From: Chrysomallon squamiferum
Taxonomy: Eukaryota; Mollusca; Gastropoda; Neomphalida; Peltospiridae
DNA: 64,000 nucleotides
Assembly (NCBI GenBank): GCA_012295275.1
Contig: CM022668.1
Coordinates: forward strand, 1,309,137 to 1,373,136
Direction of reading: 5' to 3'
In this document: piece after piece, positions 22,801-35,201 of the stretch
Layout: every line of letters begins with the position of its first letter
Position numbering within the stretch: position 1 is the first letter of the stretch
The notes under the pieces: generated by a model
Database searches by the model: none
Told to the model about the DNA's origin: nothing
Seen by the model: only the letters and a program-made list of their open reading frames with translations
Program-made: the position numbers and the translations under genes

Positions 22801-23866
22801 CATTTATTAATTATGATTTTTTTTAAAATATTCAGCAATAACAACAACAACAACAACAACACAATGTAAATATATTCTTAACAGAGATAACTCCGCATCA
22901 TAATCGTAATCCAGTGGTGCCCAATACGTCGATCGCATAGACAGTGTGGGTAGATCACATAGACAGTGTGGGTAGATTTCATAGACAGTGTGGGTAGATC
23001 GCATAGACAGCGTGGGTAGATCGCATAGACAGTGTGGGTAGATTTCATAGACAGTGTGGATAGATCGCATAGATAGCGTGGATAGATTGCATAGACAGTG
23101 TGGGTAGATCGCATAGACAGTGTGGATAGATCGCATAGACAGTGTGGATAGATCGCATAGACAGTGTGGGTAGATCGCATAGACAGTGTGGATAGATCGC
23201 ATAGACAGTGTGGATAGATCGCATAGACAGCGTGGGTAGATCGCATAGACAGTGTGGGTAGATCGCATAGACAGTGTGGGTAGATCGCATAGACAGTGTG
23301 GGTAGATCGCATAGACAGTGTGGATAGACCCCATAGACAGTGTGGGTAGATTTCATAGACAGTGTGGGTAGATCTCATAGACAGTGTGGATAGATCGCAT
23401 AGACAGTGTGGGTAGATCGCATAGACAGTGTGGGTAGATCTCATAGACAGTGTGGATAGATCGCATGACACTAAAAAATAGCCTATCATCCATCCTGCAG
23501 CCTTAATAAATGTTTTGCGTTTTTGTTGTACATAGATCATTTTGACCTGGTCATTTAAAAAGAAGCTCGCAAGCCAAAAACATCTGGGCACCCCTTTCGT
23601 AATCAAATGCTTCGACAAAATTAATTTTAATTTGAGAACGACACAGAATTAATTTCGATAATTGCCTTGTCAGTAAGTGTCTTCAAATTAGATGTAATAA
23701 CTACAGTTTAAACTGTAACGGATGTGTTGACAAGAGGTCGTTTGGCAAATTAAAATTAACACAGGGGTCGTTCCAGAATAACGAGGCATTCAGCTACAAT
23801 TAAATATGGTCACTTCAAATAACTTCCGTCATATAATTATTATTTTTATTAATGTTGCCACATGTA

Positions 23867-23904
<38 letters not shown>

Positions 23905-25129
23905 GTAGTAGTAGTAGTAGTCGTCGTAGTACTGTTGTCATTATTATTATTATTATTATTATTAAATCATGTTTCTCATTTGGTACTAAAGACAGTAACT
24001 TAATATAATTTCGGATTAGAATATATGTATGTATATATGTATGTATTCGAAACAAAGATTATCACTTTGTAATTAATTAAGTTACTGTCTTTAGTATCAA
24101 AAAAGAAAAATGAATTAATAATAATAATGACAAGGATACTACTACTACGACAACTACTAACATATATAAATGCACACTACTCACTGGAATTTGCAGCCTG
24201 TGTTATCAGTTCGTCGATAGTGGCACCTTGTACAGATGTAAAAACCTGTTTACATAAATAATCATACACATGATTAAAACATAAATACAACAACAGAATA
24301 TGTGCGTGTGTGTGTGTATTTGTAAATATAAAATGAATGAATGAATAATAATAGTAAAGCAACAAGAACAACGAAATAAAATCTAAAAATTATAAAACAA
24401 TTTAAAAAAAAAAAAAAGACGTTAAATTAAATACATTGATATTTGCTTTTAATTTTAGATTATGTTAAATTTCGTCATTGTTTTAGTAATATATATATTC
24501 GAGTGGCTTTTACAATACTGAAAATATATTTTGATGAAATTTAACTTTCACTGTATGATGAAAGAATTTAAATAATCCCTTTCTAGATCTCCGTTAAGCA
24601 GATATTCAAAAAAATATCAGCGATATAGAATATTGGTAATAAAATTCATAAGTCTGTTTTAAAATCATTGTGCTCATTTTCATATTTTAGTTGTGTAGTT
24701 CATTAGAAAAAATAAAGATGGAAACAAAAAACGATACTGCGGAAAAAACAGTTTACCAAAACCACAGCCAGCATTTTCAAAAAAAAATTAATTTTTTTCT
24801 CTCAGTTTCGTTAATAATTCCAAATAGGATTGTAATGATACGGTATACATTTAAAATTAATGAATATGTAGTATATTTAGAACACATGTTAATATTTTTT
24901 GTTCCCTTTTTAAAAACCCACTATTTTTGGTGAATATGTACATTTAAAACAGTATTTTACCTTAAAGATCCACACTAGTATTTATAATGTAATATATATA
25001 TATATATATATTGTCTATTCAAATATTATATTATATAAAAAATATTTGAATAGATAAAACATTTTTGAGCGTTTGGTTCAGACTTACCATGAAACAGACG
25101 ATAGCGCCCCACATCTTCGTGGTCGACAT
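15979..25129 (-). CDS. Astacin-family zinc metalloprotease with four ShK modules
   Basis: Thirteen exons (5' to 3'): 25088-25129, 24185-24245, 22519-22618, 21842-21957, 21241-21361, 20666-20732, 19306-19509, 18605-18730, 17906-18142, 17462-17581, 16650-16778, 16339-16482, 15979-16100. All phases agree except one shift inside exon 8. Residues 1-21 are a signal peptide, then a propeptide, then the M12A catalytic domain (about 80-280). That domain has the zinc signature HEVGHAVGFHHEQTR (residues 175-189; ligands H175, H179, H185), the Met-turn SIMHYG and the CSS..VGMTGG segment. A Cys-rich segment and about 23 Thr-Gly dipeptides follow, then four ShK modules in separate phase-1 cassettes. It is a secreted endopeptidase; the ShK tail probably anchors or targets it. 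In exon 8, at GGGAAAAG (about 18661-18668), one base is missing relative to the family frame: upstream reads ..DSRFQNRMG, downstream FSFKDIKLANKMYQCS. This is either an assembly error or a null allele. Confidence 0.9.
16867..17037. repeat. (ATT)n/(ATC)n microsatellite in intron 10
   Basis: Mixed ATC and ATT trinucleotides ending in a pure ATT run. Confidence 0.9.
17347..17420. repeat. (AAT)n microsatellite in intron 10
   Basis: Near-pure AAT tract just downstream of the ShK1 exon donor. Confidence 0.9.
17907..18048. repeat. Coding 6-bp minisatellite (Thr-Gly repeat)
   Basis: Hexamers of the CTGTCC/CCGGTT type (minus strand ACAGGG and variants) inside exon 9 of the astacin gene. Translated they give about 23 Thr-Gly pairs. 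Third positions vary (GGG, GGA, GGC; ACA, ACC, ACG, ACT) while the amino acids do not, which argues for protein-level constraint. Confidence 0.9.
18416..18575. repeat. (AAATA)n/(AAAT)n tract in intron 8
   Basis: Consecutive A-rich tetra- and pentanucleotides just downstream of the exon 8 donor. Confidence 0.9.
19138..19290. repeat. (AAT)n/(AGT)n tract in intron 7
   Basis: AAT trinucleotides with regularly interspersed AGT, ending directly before the exon 7 donor region. Confidence 0.9.
20117..20660. repeat. About 56-bp minisatellite at the exon 6 splice donor
   Basis: About ten tandem units made of GAACAGTGAA, TGAATGAAACTGTTG, GTTAGGTTCTG and TGTGAGACTCAC blocks. The last unit merges into the real exon 6 donor (minus strand GTG|GTGAGTCACACAGAACC). 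Nine further units each carry minus-strand GTGAGTCTCACA or GTGAGT. Length varies by small indels between units. Confidence 0.9.
22930..23466. repeat. 22-bp minisatellite in astacin intron 2
   Basis: About 24 units of a 22-bp sequence (core CATAGACAGTGTGGGTAGAT). The minus strand is stop-free in all three frames, which produces long spurious ORFs. It lies between exons 2 (24185-24245) and 3 (22519-22618). Confidence 0.95.
23868..23964. repeat. (ATT)n(AGT)n microsatellite in intron 2
   Basis: ATT run, AGT run, then ATT run again. Confidence 0.9.
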
Positions 25130-25841
25130 TGTAACTCGGTACACCCGTGATGGCGTTTTGTACTCAGCTGTCGTTACAAACAGCTTAATTCCTTTTCATG
25201 GTTATCCAATCTGGACGAGGTGATTTGATTCGTCCACAGAAAGAATGTTAATTAAATAAACACATCCTTGACTCGCCTTTGTTGCCTCTTTTAAACGATC
25301 AAAACATGTTTATGAGACAGTGACACCCGCTTCCACTTGGCTTTGCTGTTTGTCTTTGAAGTTTAGAAATGAGAGATTTGTTCAAAACGCGGAGTTGCAT
25401 CGTTTAACCAGAAGCAGTTTTAGCTACTTGTTGTAGCGACTACATGTATATTTTTTACTTTTACTGATTTAATACGTAACTCACGCGCGCACACACAGAT
25501 TTATTATTATTATTTTAATTACTAAAAATTAATTTTCTTACAATTCTGTTACAATATGATGTCCAAGTGCACTAAGTTGCTGATTCACTTTGATAAATTA
25601 GATGTTCTTACTTTACAGTATTTATAGAGATTTCAATGTTTCTTTCGGCTCTGAGTGGTATAGGAATTCAACATGGCCGCTAACACTAGCATAACGAATT
25701 AAATTAATTACAATAATTACAAATAAATAAATAAATATAAATAAAATAAAATCCCCCACATACGCTCAAAACTTTCCAATGAACACCACCACCACCACCA
25801 CCACCACCACCAACAACAACAACATAATAATAATAATAATG

Positions 25842-25884
<43 letters not shown>

Positions 25885-27330
25885 TAATAATAATAATAAT
25901 GACGATGATGTCGACGAAAAGTATTTTGCCAGCGTTATTAGGCATTTTAACGTTTAAATTACAACAGATTCCGAACTCTAGATACAAATTAAAAAAACTG
26001 TGAGTCTTATAAAAGTGACCGAACCATATGTACACACATTCATTATTCTGTTTGGTAAGAACTATTAGTTTTATAATGAAATCTGCTTCTTTTTTCTTTT
26101 TCTTTTTTAATTTTAATTTTTCTTTACCTGTTTATTTATAAAAACAACAAAAAACCAAAACAAGAACAACAAACAAGCATACATTAATAAGTAATATAAA
26201 TATTTTATGAACGGAAAATAAGAAGTCATGAGAATAGTTCACAAACAGTAGTATAGGCGAACTATAGTTGAATAATTCTGTCGAAACATTTACTCAAATC
26301 AATACACTACGCAGTTTAATAATCACTAAAAATAAAAACTTGCTGACGTGTTCAATCGGCCAGTTTCAGCTTCACGTGGTGATGAATAAACTGTTCAGGA
26401 GAGAAATCGCGCCATTTCTAAATGACTATTAGGACGTCGGATATTTTCGTGTTATCATAGTTCGTACGTCAACAATCCCTTATCGTTTTATATACTGCTG
26501 CTGACGTTTATTGTTCGATCTTAAATTTTAAAAATGTTTTTAAATTTAAAATACAAGATGACAATGTAGAATAATAATAATATTAATATACATTTAAAAA
26601 AATAAAATAAAATAAAAAATTAAAACCTGAATACTTAAAGCTTTACATATGCAAAATCATCATATTTATTAAAATTATACTTTTTCCCCTACATAAGAAA
26701 AACATTGTTATAGTCTCAACAAACTGGCTTCAAAATTCATTATGCTTTAAAAATATAATAATAATAAATAAATAAATAAATATAATAATAGAATAAAATC
26801 ATTTTTTTTAATCCTTCCTTAGTATTAAATAAATACGATACAATTTTAACCCACACTCTTAGGCATATTTCTGTTTCTTTTAACCATACGAACAGGCTCA
26901 TAATAACGAAACAGAATTAGCCGAACTTCACCGAGTCATTTACGTATGCTCGTACGTCATACACTATAAATACCGTTTGTTGTGTTTTGGTTTGCATTAT
27001 TGCAATATATCCAGTGTATGAATACACTGTCAAAACAAATGTATTTAAACATTATTTTAATAAATTAAAGCTTGGGTTTTAACAATTTCATTACATGCAA
27101 TAACAAGTGAAAAGAAAATTGAGATGTTATTAATTTTATATTTAAGATATATTACACTTTAACAGGAGATCTATATTTCATCTCGCAAGAATTACCAAAT
27201 GTTATGAGGACATCTGTAATGGCGATTTCTTATTTCTGAATTTGAGGTCGATTCGTCTTCAATATTTCGCATTTACATTAGAAAATACGTCTGTCATAAG
27301 TGTTGAGATATCAGACAAACACACGGTATA
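25130..27330. other. Divergent intergenic region between astacin and NBR1
   Basis: The two genes are head-to-head. A minus-strand TTTAAAAG at about 25289-25296 could serve the astacin gene. An (ACC)n/(AAC)n/(AAT)n tract spans 25782-25900. No further exon is seen. Confidence 0.55.
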
Positions 27331-27731
27331 ATGTCTGATTCAGCTGTTGTGGTGATCAAACTTGTTGGGCAGCCAAATAATGCTCAGCCGGAGCCATTTT
27401 ATATCGCAAGAAATATTTCCTGGGCTGATTTGAAGGCAATGGTAGGTGTATGTTTACATATATATTTTATCATTTTTACTTAGAATATGAAGCAATACTT
27501 GGTGAAAATCGGATATTTATTTTTCAATATGTATATATGAAATAAATATCTTATTTTTTGTTCTACTATTACATTTATTATCGAATAAAATTAATTTGCA
27601 GCTTTAAGGCTTAGTCTTTATGAGTATCAAGGACGAATAAGCATTTATTTATAGATGTAAATAAAAATTTATTTGTACATTTATTTAGTCGAGATTTCGA
27701 ACAAAAATGAAGATATTTTTTCATCATTCAT

Positions 27732-27782
<51 letters not shown>

Positions 27783-28869
27783 GTAAAGCTAAAAGCACAA
27801 TAAGTTTGGCTAGAATAATCATATATAGGCAGTATAGACACATGGACATTTAAATAAATAAAAACAATTAAAATAATATGAAATACCATTATCAATAAAT
27901 TATGTGATAAATAATTTGTTCCATTAATTATGGTGATAGTCATTTAGATTCACAAACACACTTAAAATAAGTTATTTTATCATTACTGAAATTGAAATCC
28001 GATAATATATATTTATTTATTTATTTACTCATCAATGTAATGAAAAGTTATTACACTTTTCTGTTACTTATTTCCAGGATCTTTCTTGAGTATTAACAGG
28101 CAGGACATACCTTATTGCCCCATATAGACCATGAAAAAAAAAAATCTTTATCTATAAATAAATTGTTTTTACTTATCAGAACAGTGACAATTATATTACT
28201 CTTTATGATATTAGTCATCACTGGTGTATTTTACAGATGTTAGCCCTGTTTGATGTGACACCATCAGAAATAGAAGTTCATTATCAAGATGATGAAAACG
28301 ACAAGGTGAAGTATTTAAATATTATCAACACAGAATTCAACTTCATGTTTCATGAATTATTTTATTTTTAGAATGAGAACATTTTTGTAATAAACTTATA
28401 TTGTTAAAATCATTTTAAAATCTTTTCTTTATTAAATCTCATAAGCACATTCATTTTATACAGGATAAAATATCTTTATTGATTAATAAAATAATTTATT
28501 GATTAGATACATTTTTATTCCAAGGACAGGTTACATCCAGAACACAAATTAGGAAAATATTGTGATGTAAACAAGCACATTACAGATAAATTAAACAAGA
28601 ACTTGTTGCCAATTATAATGTTGTTAGTATTGAAGTTTACTTTCAGTATTACATTCCAAACATGTAGAATACCAATGATCTTTGTAAAAGACAAAAGCAA
28701 AAATGACAAGTAGTCCTATAAATAGAATTCACCATTGATATTTTTTTGAAACAGAAATGATACACTTAACCTTTGTTGAGTAACATTTGTGTCAACAAAG
28801 ATAAATAATCACAGGTCATGAAAACAATTTTATGTTGTTACTTTATTAAATATATATATTATTTATTGG

Positions 28870-28908
<39 letters not shown>

Positions 28909-31900
28909 GAGAGGTTATTTCCTTTTTTAAAATGATATAAACAGTTACTGACAATTATGTTTCCTTTTTTCTTTATAAACATGTATAAAATTTGCCTACG
29001 AGTCTAGCACTTACTTAATTTTCAAAAAAATGTTTGAAAATTTTGTATTTAATATTTTCTTCTTTTTATTCTACAGATCACTCTTAGTAGTGACAATGAG
29101 CTGCAAGAAGCATTTCGAGTACGTACAGAATCTAAATCATTAACTGTGGGTGTTGTTATAAATGTGCTCTTAATTGAATAAATAAAATTATGTTCATTCC
29201 ATTTTTATGTGACAGAGGATGAGGATATATCAGTTTATCACTTGAAGCATTTTGATTACCTACTGAATGTAAATTATTAACAGGAAGTATGTGTATGGCT
29301 TGATTTAGTCAAATTAATGTTGTTAAAAAATTGGTGCAGAATAGCTTTACTGAAATAATCCAGTCCCATCTTGTCTGAAATTATGTTTAAAAAAATTGGT
29401 TAATCATTTATCATGTACAGCACCCAACAAAATGTACTACATGTATTAAATGGGATATTTAGAAAATGTTGTTTTTTAATGTTATGTTGAACCTCAAAAT
29501 ATTAAAATTTTAAAATTATAAAAGTATTTCCTATTTTCCAGTTTGCTAATGCCACATCTGAGGGTGTTTTGCAGTTGTACGTGAAGGACGGTGTCACAGA
29601 TTTAGTTACTGAAAGAGAAGACATCACTGAGTCAGATGCTGTGGCCACAGCACCTGTCATTGATGAGTCGAAGGCTGAGCAGGTACCCCCCACTGAGACA
29701 GACACAGAAATTAAAGACATTCCCCCAGTCACTGTGAAGGATGAGAGGTTAGTAAATGACCTGTATTTCATTTCATCTTCACTAGGTAAAATACCTATTT
29801 TAGATAATAAACTTGTGTTAATTTAATTAGGTTTTGGTTTATTCAGTTGCTGCAGGATGTAATTAATTTTATTGTGTAATAATCAGATGTATTATTTTAG
29901 TTAATTATTTAACCATGTTCTTTTGTTATTTTTAAACTTTCACGCTATTAGTTTGCATTACAGTTGCTCATCTTGTAGGAAAATACAATAATAATTTATT
30001 TTACTAAACTCAGTCCAGTTCCTCAAAAGACTTCAGTTTGAAATTGTATAAGTTTTATCTAAACAAAAGTCTAATTATCATTAAACACACACATACACAA
30101 ACACACACACACACACACACACACAGTCCTAGTGACATATCAGATTTTATATGTAAAAATATATTACATTTTGTAACTAAGTTTAATTGATTACCATGAT
30201 TAAATTATTTATTAAAAAATATAGTATATGAAATTGTGTCTGTTGTAATTATAAAGAATCATTTGTCAAATTAAGTTCAAGATAACTTATGTAAAAAGCC
30301 CCTAATATTATTGTGTTTTGTGTTATTTCCTGTTTATAAAATAGTTATGTCTTTCATTCACCTTTAATGCTTAATACTGATCATACTGTTGTGTTGAAAA
30401 GACATGAGACACAGTGGGTAGTATTTGCTTAGTGTTTTTAAGATTAATGTGTCATTTATAAATTTGTTTTCAGACAAGTCAAAGAGGAAGCTGAACATGA
30501 CACTGCAGAGACTGGGGAGACCTCTCCTCAGTATGAGTGTGATGAAGAAACTGGACTAATTCGCAGTGTACGTTACCTCACATTTTACTCTCTTAACCAT
30601 TTTTCAAGTCTTTTTTACCAAATCTTTAAAAAAAGTTAATATACGGGATATAAGTAAGTTTACTGATAAAGGTAAAAGTGCTGTTACTGGTTTTATGTTA
30701 TCAAGTATTACAAATGTTTTGTGAAAATAACAATAAACTGGATATTTATTATGTTAATTTATCATTGTAACAGCATAAACCTGTAGTTAGGAAAAAGGCC
30801 TGCTACATTGAAATCCCAGGCAAAGACCGCAATGGTAATGATAAAGGTGATGCGCAGGAGTTGGAAAAGAAGCAGAGTGAATCGGAAAGTGCCATGCCCT
30901 ACCAGGACTTCGTTGTCTTCATGGAGAAAGTAAGTATATTTTAATGTGACAGTTGTTGTTCTGCTTATTGTACCTCTTTACAGATTGATGTTCATTTACA
31001 TCCTTTACTCAGGTTTGAAAATATCTCATAGATTATTAATGCATAAAAATCTACTTTATCGTTATTTTCTAATAAATAACGATTAAACAAATTTTAAATT
31101 AAGGATTTATTTAATTTTTTTTTAAATATACTGCTTGCAGCAGTTGTTTTCCCATATTTATCATTTTTCTGTTTTCTTTTATTTGTTGTTTTTAATTCAT
31201 TTCAGTCATTGTTGAACAGAATTGATGATTGTGTTTGTTTATTTTGTTAAAGTTGAAACGTGAACTGAGAACTGAAATTGTTCATGATGTCACTAAAAAA
31301 ACAGTAAAGCAGGTTCTCAAGGGACTTGACAATGCTGTCATTCGCTCTATTCAAGGAGGAGCCTCACCTCCTTCAACTCCTACCACTGATAAAAAATCAG
31401 CAAAGGAATCAAAACCAGCTCATCGTAAGTCTTTGATAATGAAAGAGAGATTATTCATGTTAAATTTTATCCTAGAAATTATTTTTATTTGTATTAAATT
31501 TTTATTAGAAATGTAGTCAGAAACAGAGGTTTTGTTTATTGTTTCTAACATTGTGTATTTTCATGACATAAAAGTGAGAATCACCAACATGTCAGTTCGA
31601 ATAAAATTTAATTTTATTCTTTTGTTATCCTGTCTAATACATTTCAGGATAATAACATTTCTTACCTGGAATTAAAAAAACTAACTAAATAAAAAAAAAA
31701 AAAAAAAAATACAAAGAATTATATATATTCACATTGAGTAAATATTTATCATCTTAAATTATTTCTGTTTTTTGTTCATTAAATCATCTGCTACAAGTAT
31801 AATATGGTTTAAAAAAGATGAAATAAATATATTAATATATTTTAAAATCGAAGAACAACCTTAATTACATATTTAGGTTACATTTACATAAACAAACTGT

Positions 31901-34900
31901 TATTATTGATAAAACTGTCTTTGTTATAAACACAGTTCAAGACTTATAGGTAGACACACATAGACTGATAATATTTCTTTTTAATTCTTTAAGCACTCTA
32001 TCTTCATGAGGGAATATTTTGTGACAACTGTGAGAAACCAATAATTGGACCAAGATACAAGTGTGGGTAAGTACACAACTGATAATACATAAAATATATT
32101 TGTCATAGTTTGTTTCTACTTCTGTTTATCAGTACATACTGTTAATACATAAAATATATTTGTCATAGTCTGTAATTATTTGTGTTTGACAGTACACATC
32201 TGATAATCCAAAGAAGTAGTAACATTTTGTCTTTAGTTACTTGAATTTCTATGTAACTACTTCTGTTTGACAGTACACAACTGATAATGTATAAAATATT
32301 TTTTTTACAGATAGTAAATATTTTCTGTTTGACATGTGCATTGAAAATTATTATGTAAATTATTTGTTTTCCAGAAACTGTACAAACTTTGATCTTTGCT
32401 GTTACTGTGAAGCAATTTATGGAATACACAATCCTGATCATGTTTTTGTTAAGCTGAACAGACCATGTTTTGATGCAGGAATGAGAGATGGTAAGAAAGT
32501 AACCTTGTTGAGACGAATTCTGTATAAAGAAGAAACAGAACATCATCAGCGAGATGCTGAAACCAGAGCAGAAAGGTACTTCTTTTTATCCTGCAGTTTT
32601 TCTTTATTTTTTAATGTTTTTCAAGTTTGTAATGTCACAGCAAAGTTGGTCTTACATCTAGTTGTATAACATATTGTGTGAATCTGAAGTTTCAACAAAG
32701 ACTGTACAATGTTTGCAGATTTGCAGAAAGAAGTGTTAAATGGATAGAGAAAATGAAGAAAAGGGAAGAAAAGGTTCAAGAAAAGCAAAAGAAGAGAGAG
32801 GACAAGCTGAAGAGGAAACTTGAGAAAATGGAGGCATTAAAGGATCAGCCAAAAAAGAAGGAAAAAATGGATGTTCCAGGCTATGCTCTGCCACAGTTCA
32901 AATACCCGTACCAGTAAGTTTCTGAATCAAATAGCCTTACCACTAAGTTCTAACCTTCATAATAAGTTTCTGAATCAAATAGCCTTACCACTAAGTTCTA
33001 ACCTTCATAGTAAGTTTCTGAATCAAATAGCCTTACCACTAAATTCTGACCTTCATCAGTAAGTTTCTAAATCAAATACCCTTACCAGTAAGTTCTAACC
33101 TTCATAGTAAGTTTCTGAATCAAATAGCCTTACCACTAAGTTCTAACCTTCATAGTAAGTTTCTGAATCAAATACCCTTACCACTAAGTTCTAACCTTCA
33201 TCAGTAAGTTTCTAAATCAAATACCCTTACCACTAAGTTCAAACCTTCATCAGTAAGTTTCTAAATCAGATACCCTTAAAAACCTTCATCAGTAAGTTTC
33301 TAAATCAAATACCATTTCTACCAAATCAAATACCCTTACCACTAAGTTCAAACCTTCATCAGTAAGTTTCTAAATCAAATACCATTACCAGTAAGTTCTA
33401 ACCCTCATCAGTAAGTTTCTAAATCAGATACCCTTAGCAGTAAGTTCTAACCTTCATCAGTAAGTTTCTAAATCAAATACTCTTACCAGTAAGTTCAAAC
33501 CTTCATCAGTAAGTTTCTAAATCAGATACCCTTAGCAGTAAGTTCTAACCTTCATCAGTAAGTTTCTAAATCAACAACCCTTACCAGTAAATTTTAACTC
33601 ATCAGTTTATTTTACCAATAAACTTGACCTTACCAATAAGTTTCTAAATCAAATACTTTACTACTAAGTTGTTACAGTTACCATTAAGTTTAAACAGTTG
33701 CATGTAATGTTCTAAATCAGATAATGTGTTTTAAATTAAATACTATCAAAATGTTATGTCCAATTTTTATACTATACAGTATTTTCCCAGTAAAGTCTGT
33801 GAGGTATTCCTATTTAAGACAGGAGAGCAGTGTCTGAAAAGTAATTTAATAAGATTTATTCTATGGCAGGATGTTTTATGGCCATTTGACTGGAATATGC
33901 TTTCTTTATTTGAATGGATTACTCCAAAACTCAAATAAAAAAGTGAAAATATGTACCTTAGTCCTCATGACAGTCTTTCAGAGTTGTTACCAGAAAAGTT
34001 TTATTATCACTGTAACCAAATCAACTTGTTCATAAAAAATAAGATTGCAGTGGTCGTAAGTCTGATTTGTTTCATTGTTAATACTTATAACTTGTGTTAA
34101 CAAAGTTTATGCTGTTCAAGGGTCCTTGGAGCAGAGTTTGTGACTGATGTCACCATTCCAGATGGTACCCATGTCCAGCCAGGAACTAGACTTCAGAAAA
34201 CCTGGAGGATGAAGAATACAGGAAGTCACCAGTGGACTAACCTAACACAAGTATTCATGTTTTTTTTTAATTGATTAGACACAAATGTCTGAAGTGTTTT
34301 TTTGTTTTTTTTTAACTCCAAAATATTTATCAAATTAAAAATTGATATGAAGTGCTTAATTTATAAAATTACACTATTCCTCAAATAATTATTATTACTG
34401 TTTCAGATGAGACTGATGTGGGGTACAATAACATCTCCTAAGACTGAAGTATCTGCTCCAATGTTAAAGCCTGGAGAAGAAGGCAACATAACTGTAGAAC
34501 TGATAGCACCAGATGAACCTGGTAAGTTTTATATTGATCTAGATAATTAGTATAGATTACAAAACTGAATTATTAGTTTCGTTCCAACATAAATGTGTTT
34601 TAACACTTAAATTGTCAACTCTGATGATGTTGTCTGATAAAGAGTTTAAATATTTGCAGGAAGATATCAAAGTCATTGGAAACTCTTTGACAGTGGAGTT
34701 AACTTTGGTAACCGGGTGTGGTGTTCTATTCATGTTGACCCAAAGGAAATCCTAGAGCCAAAAACAGCAGGCGAGGAAACCAACAAAAACAATGTAAGAC
34801 AAGTATAATTCTGTATAGCTTAAACTTGTTTATAACCAACCACCAATAAATCAGGTTAATGAACAAATGTGTAAAATATAAAACTAACTAGTCAAACAAT

Positions 34901-35160
34901 TATATTTTACATTTTATCCTTTTTATCTTAAATATCAGTCTGATTATCCGTGTATTTTTAATAAGTTTTCTTTTTGTAATTTTTCCATAAAAGTTTATTT
35001 TCAATAAAGCATTTAATTTAGAAAAAACATTTCTAAGTTAAATATGAAACTGAATTTTAGAGTTGATAAATGTGTAAATGTAAAAAAAAATAACATTTAC
35101 TTTCATCTAAGATATTTATGTTAAACATGCAGAAGTTATGTTTATTTTAAAACCATGATA

Positions 35161-35201
<41 letters not shown>

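Noticed and set aside
22930-23466. CRISPR-like regular repeat
   Set aside because: There are no spacers: units are directly contiguous, and the genome is eukaryotic.
22807-23618. Long minus-strand frames (up to 246 codons)
   Set aside because: Stop-free 22-bp minisatellite within intron 2; the peptide merely repeats the unit.
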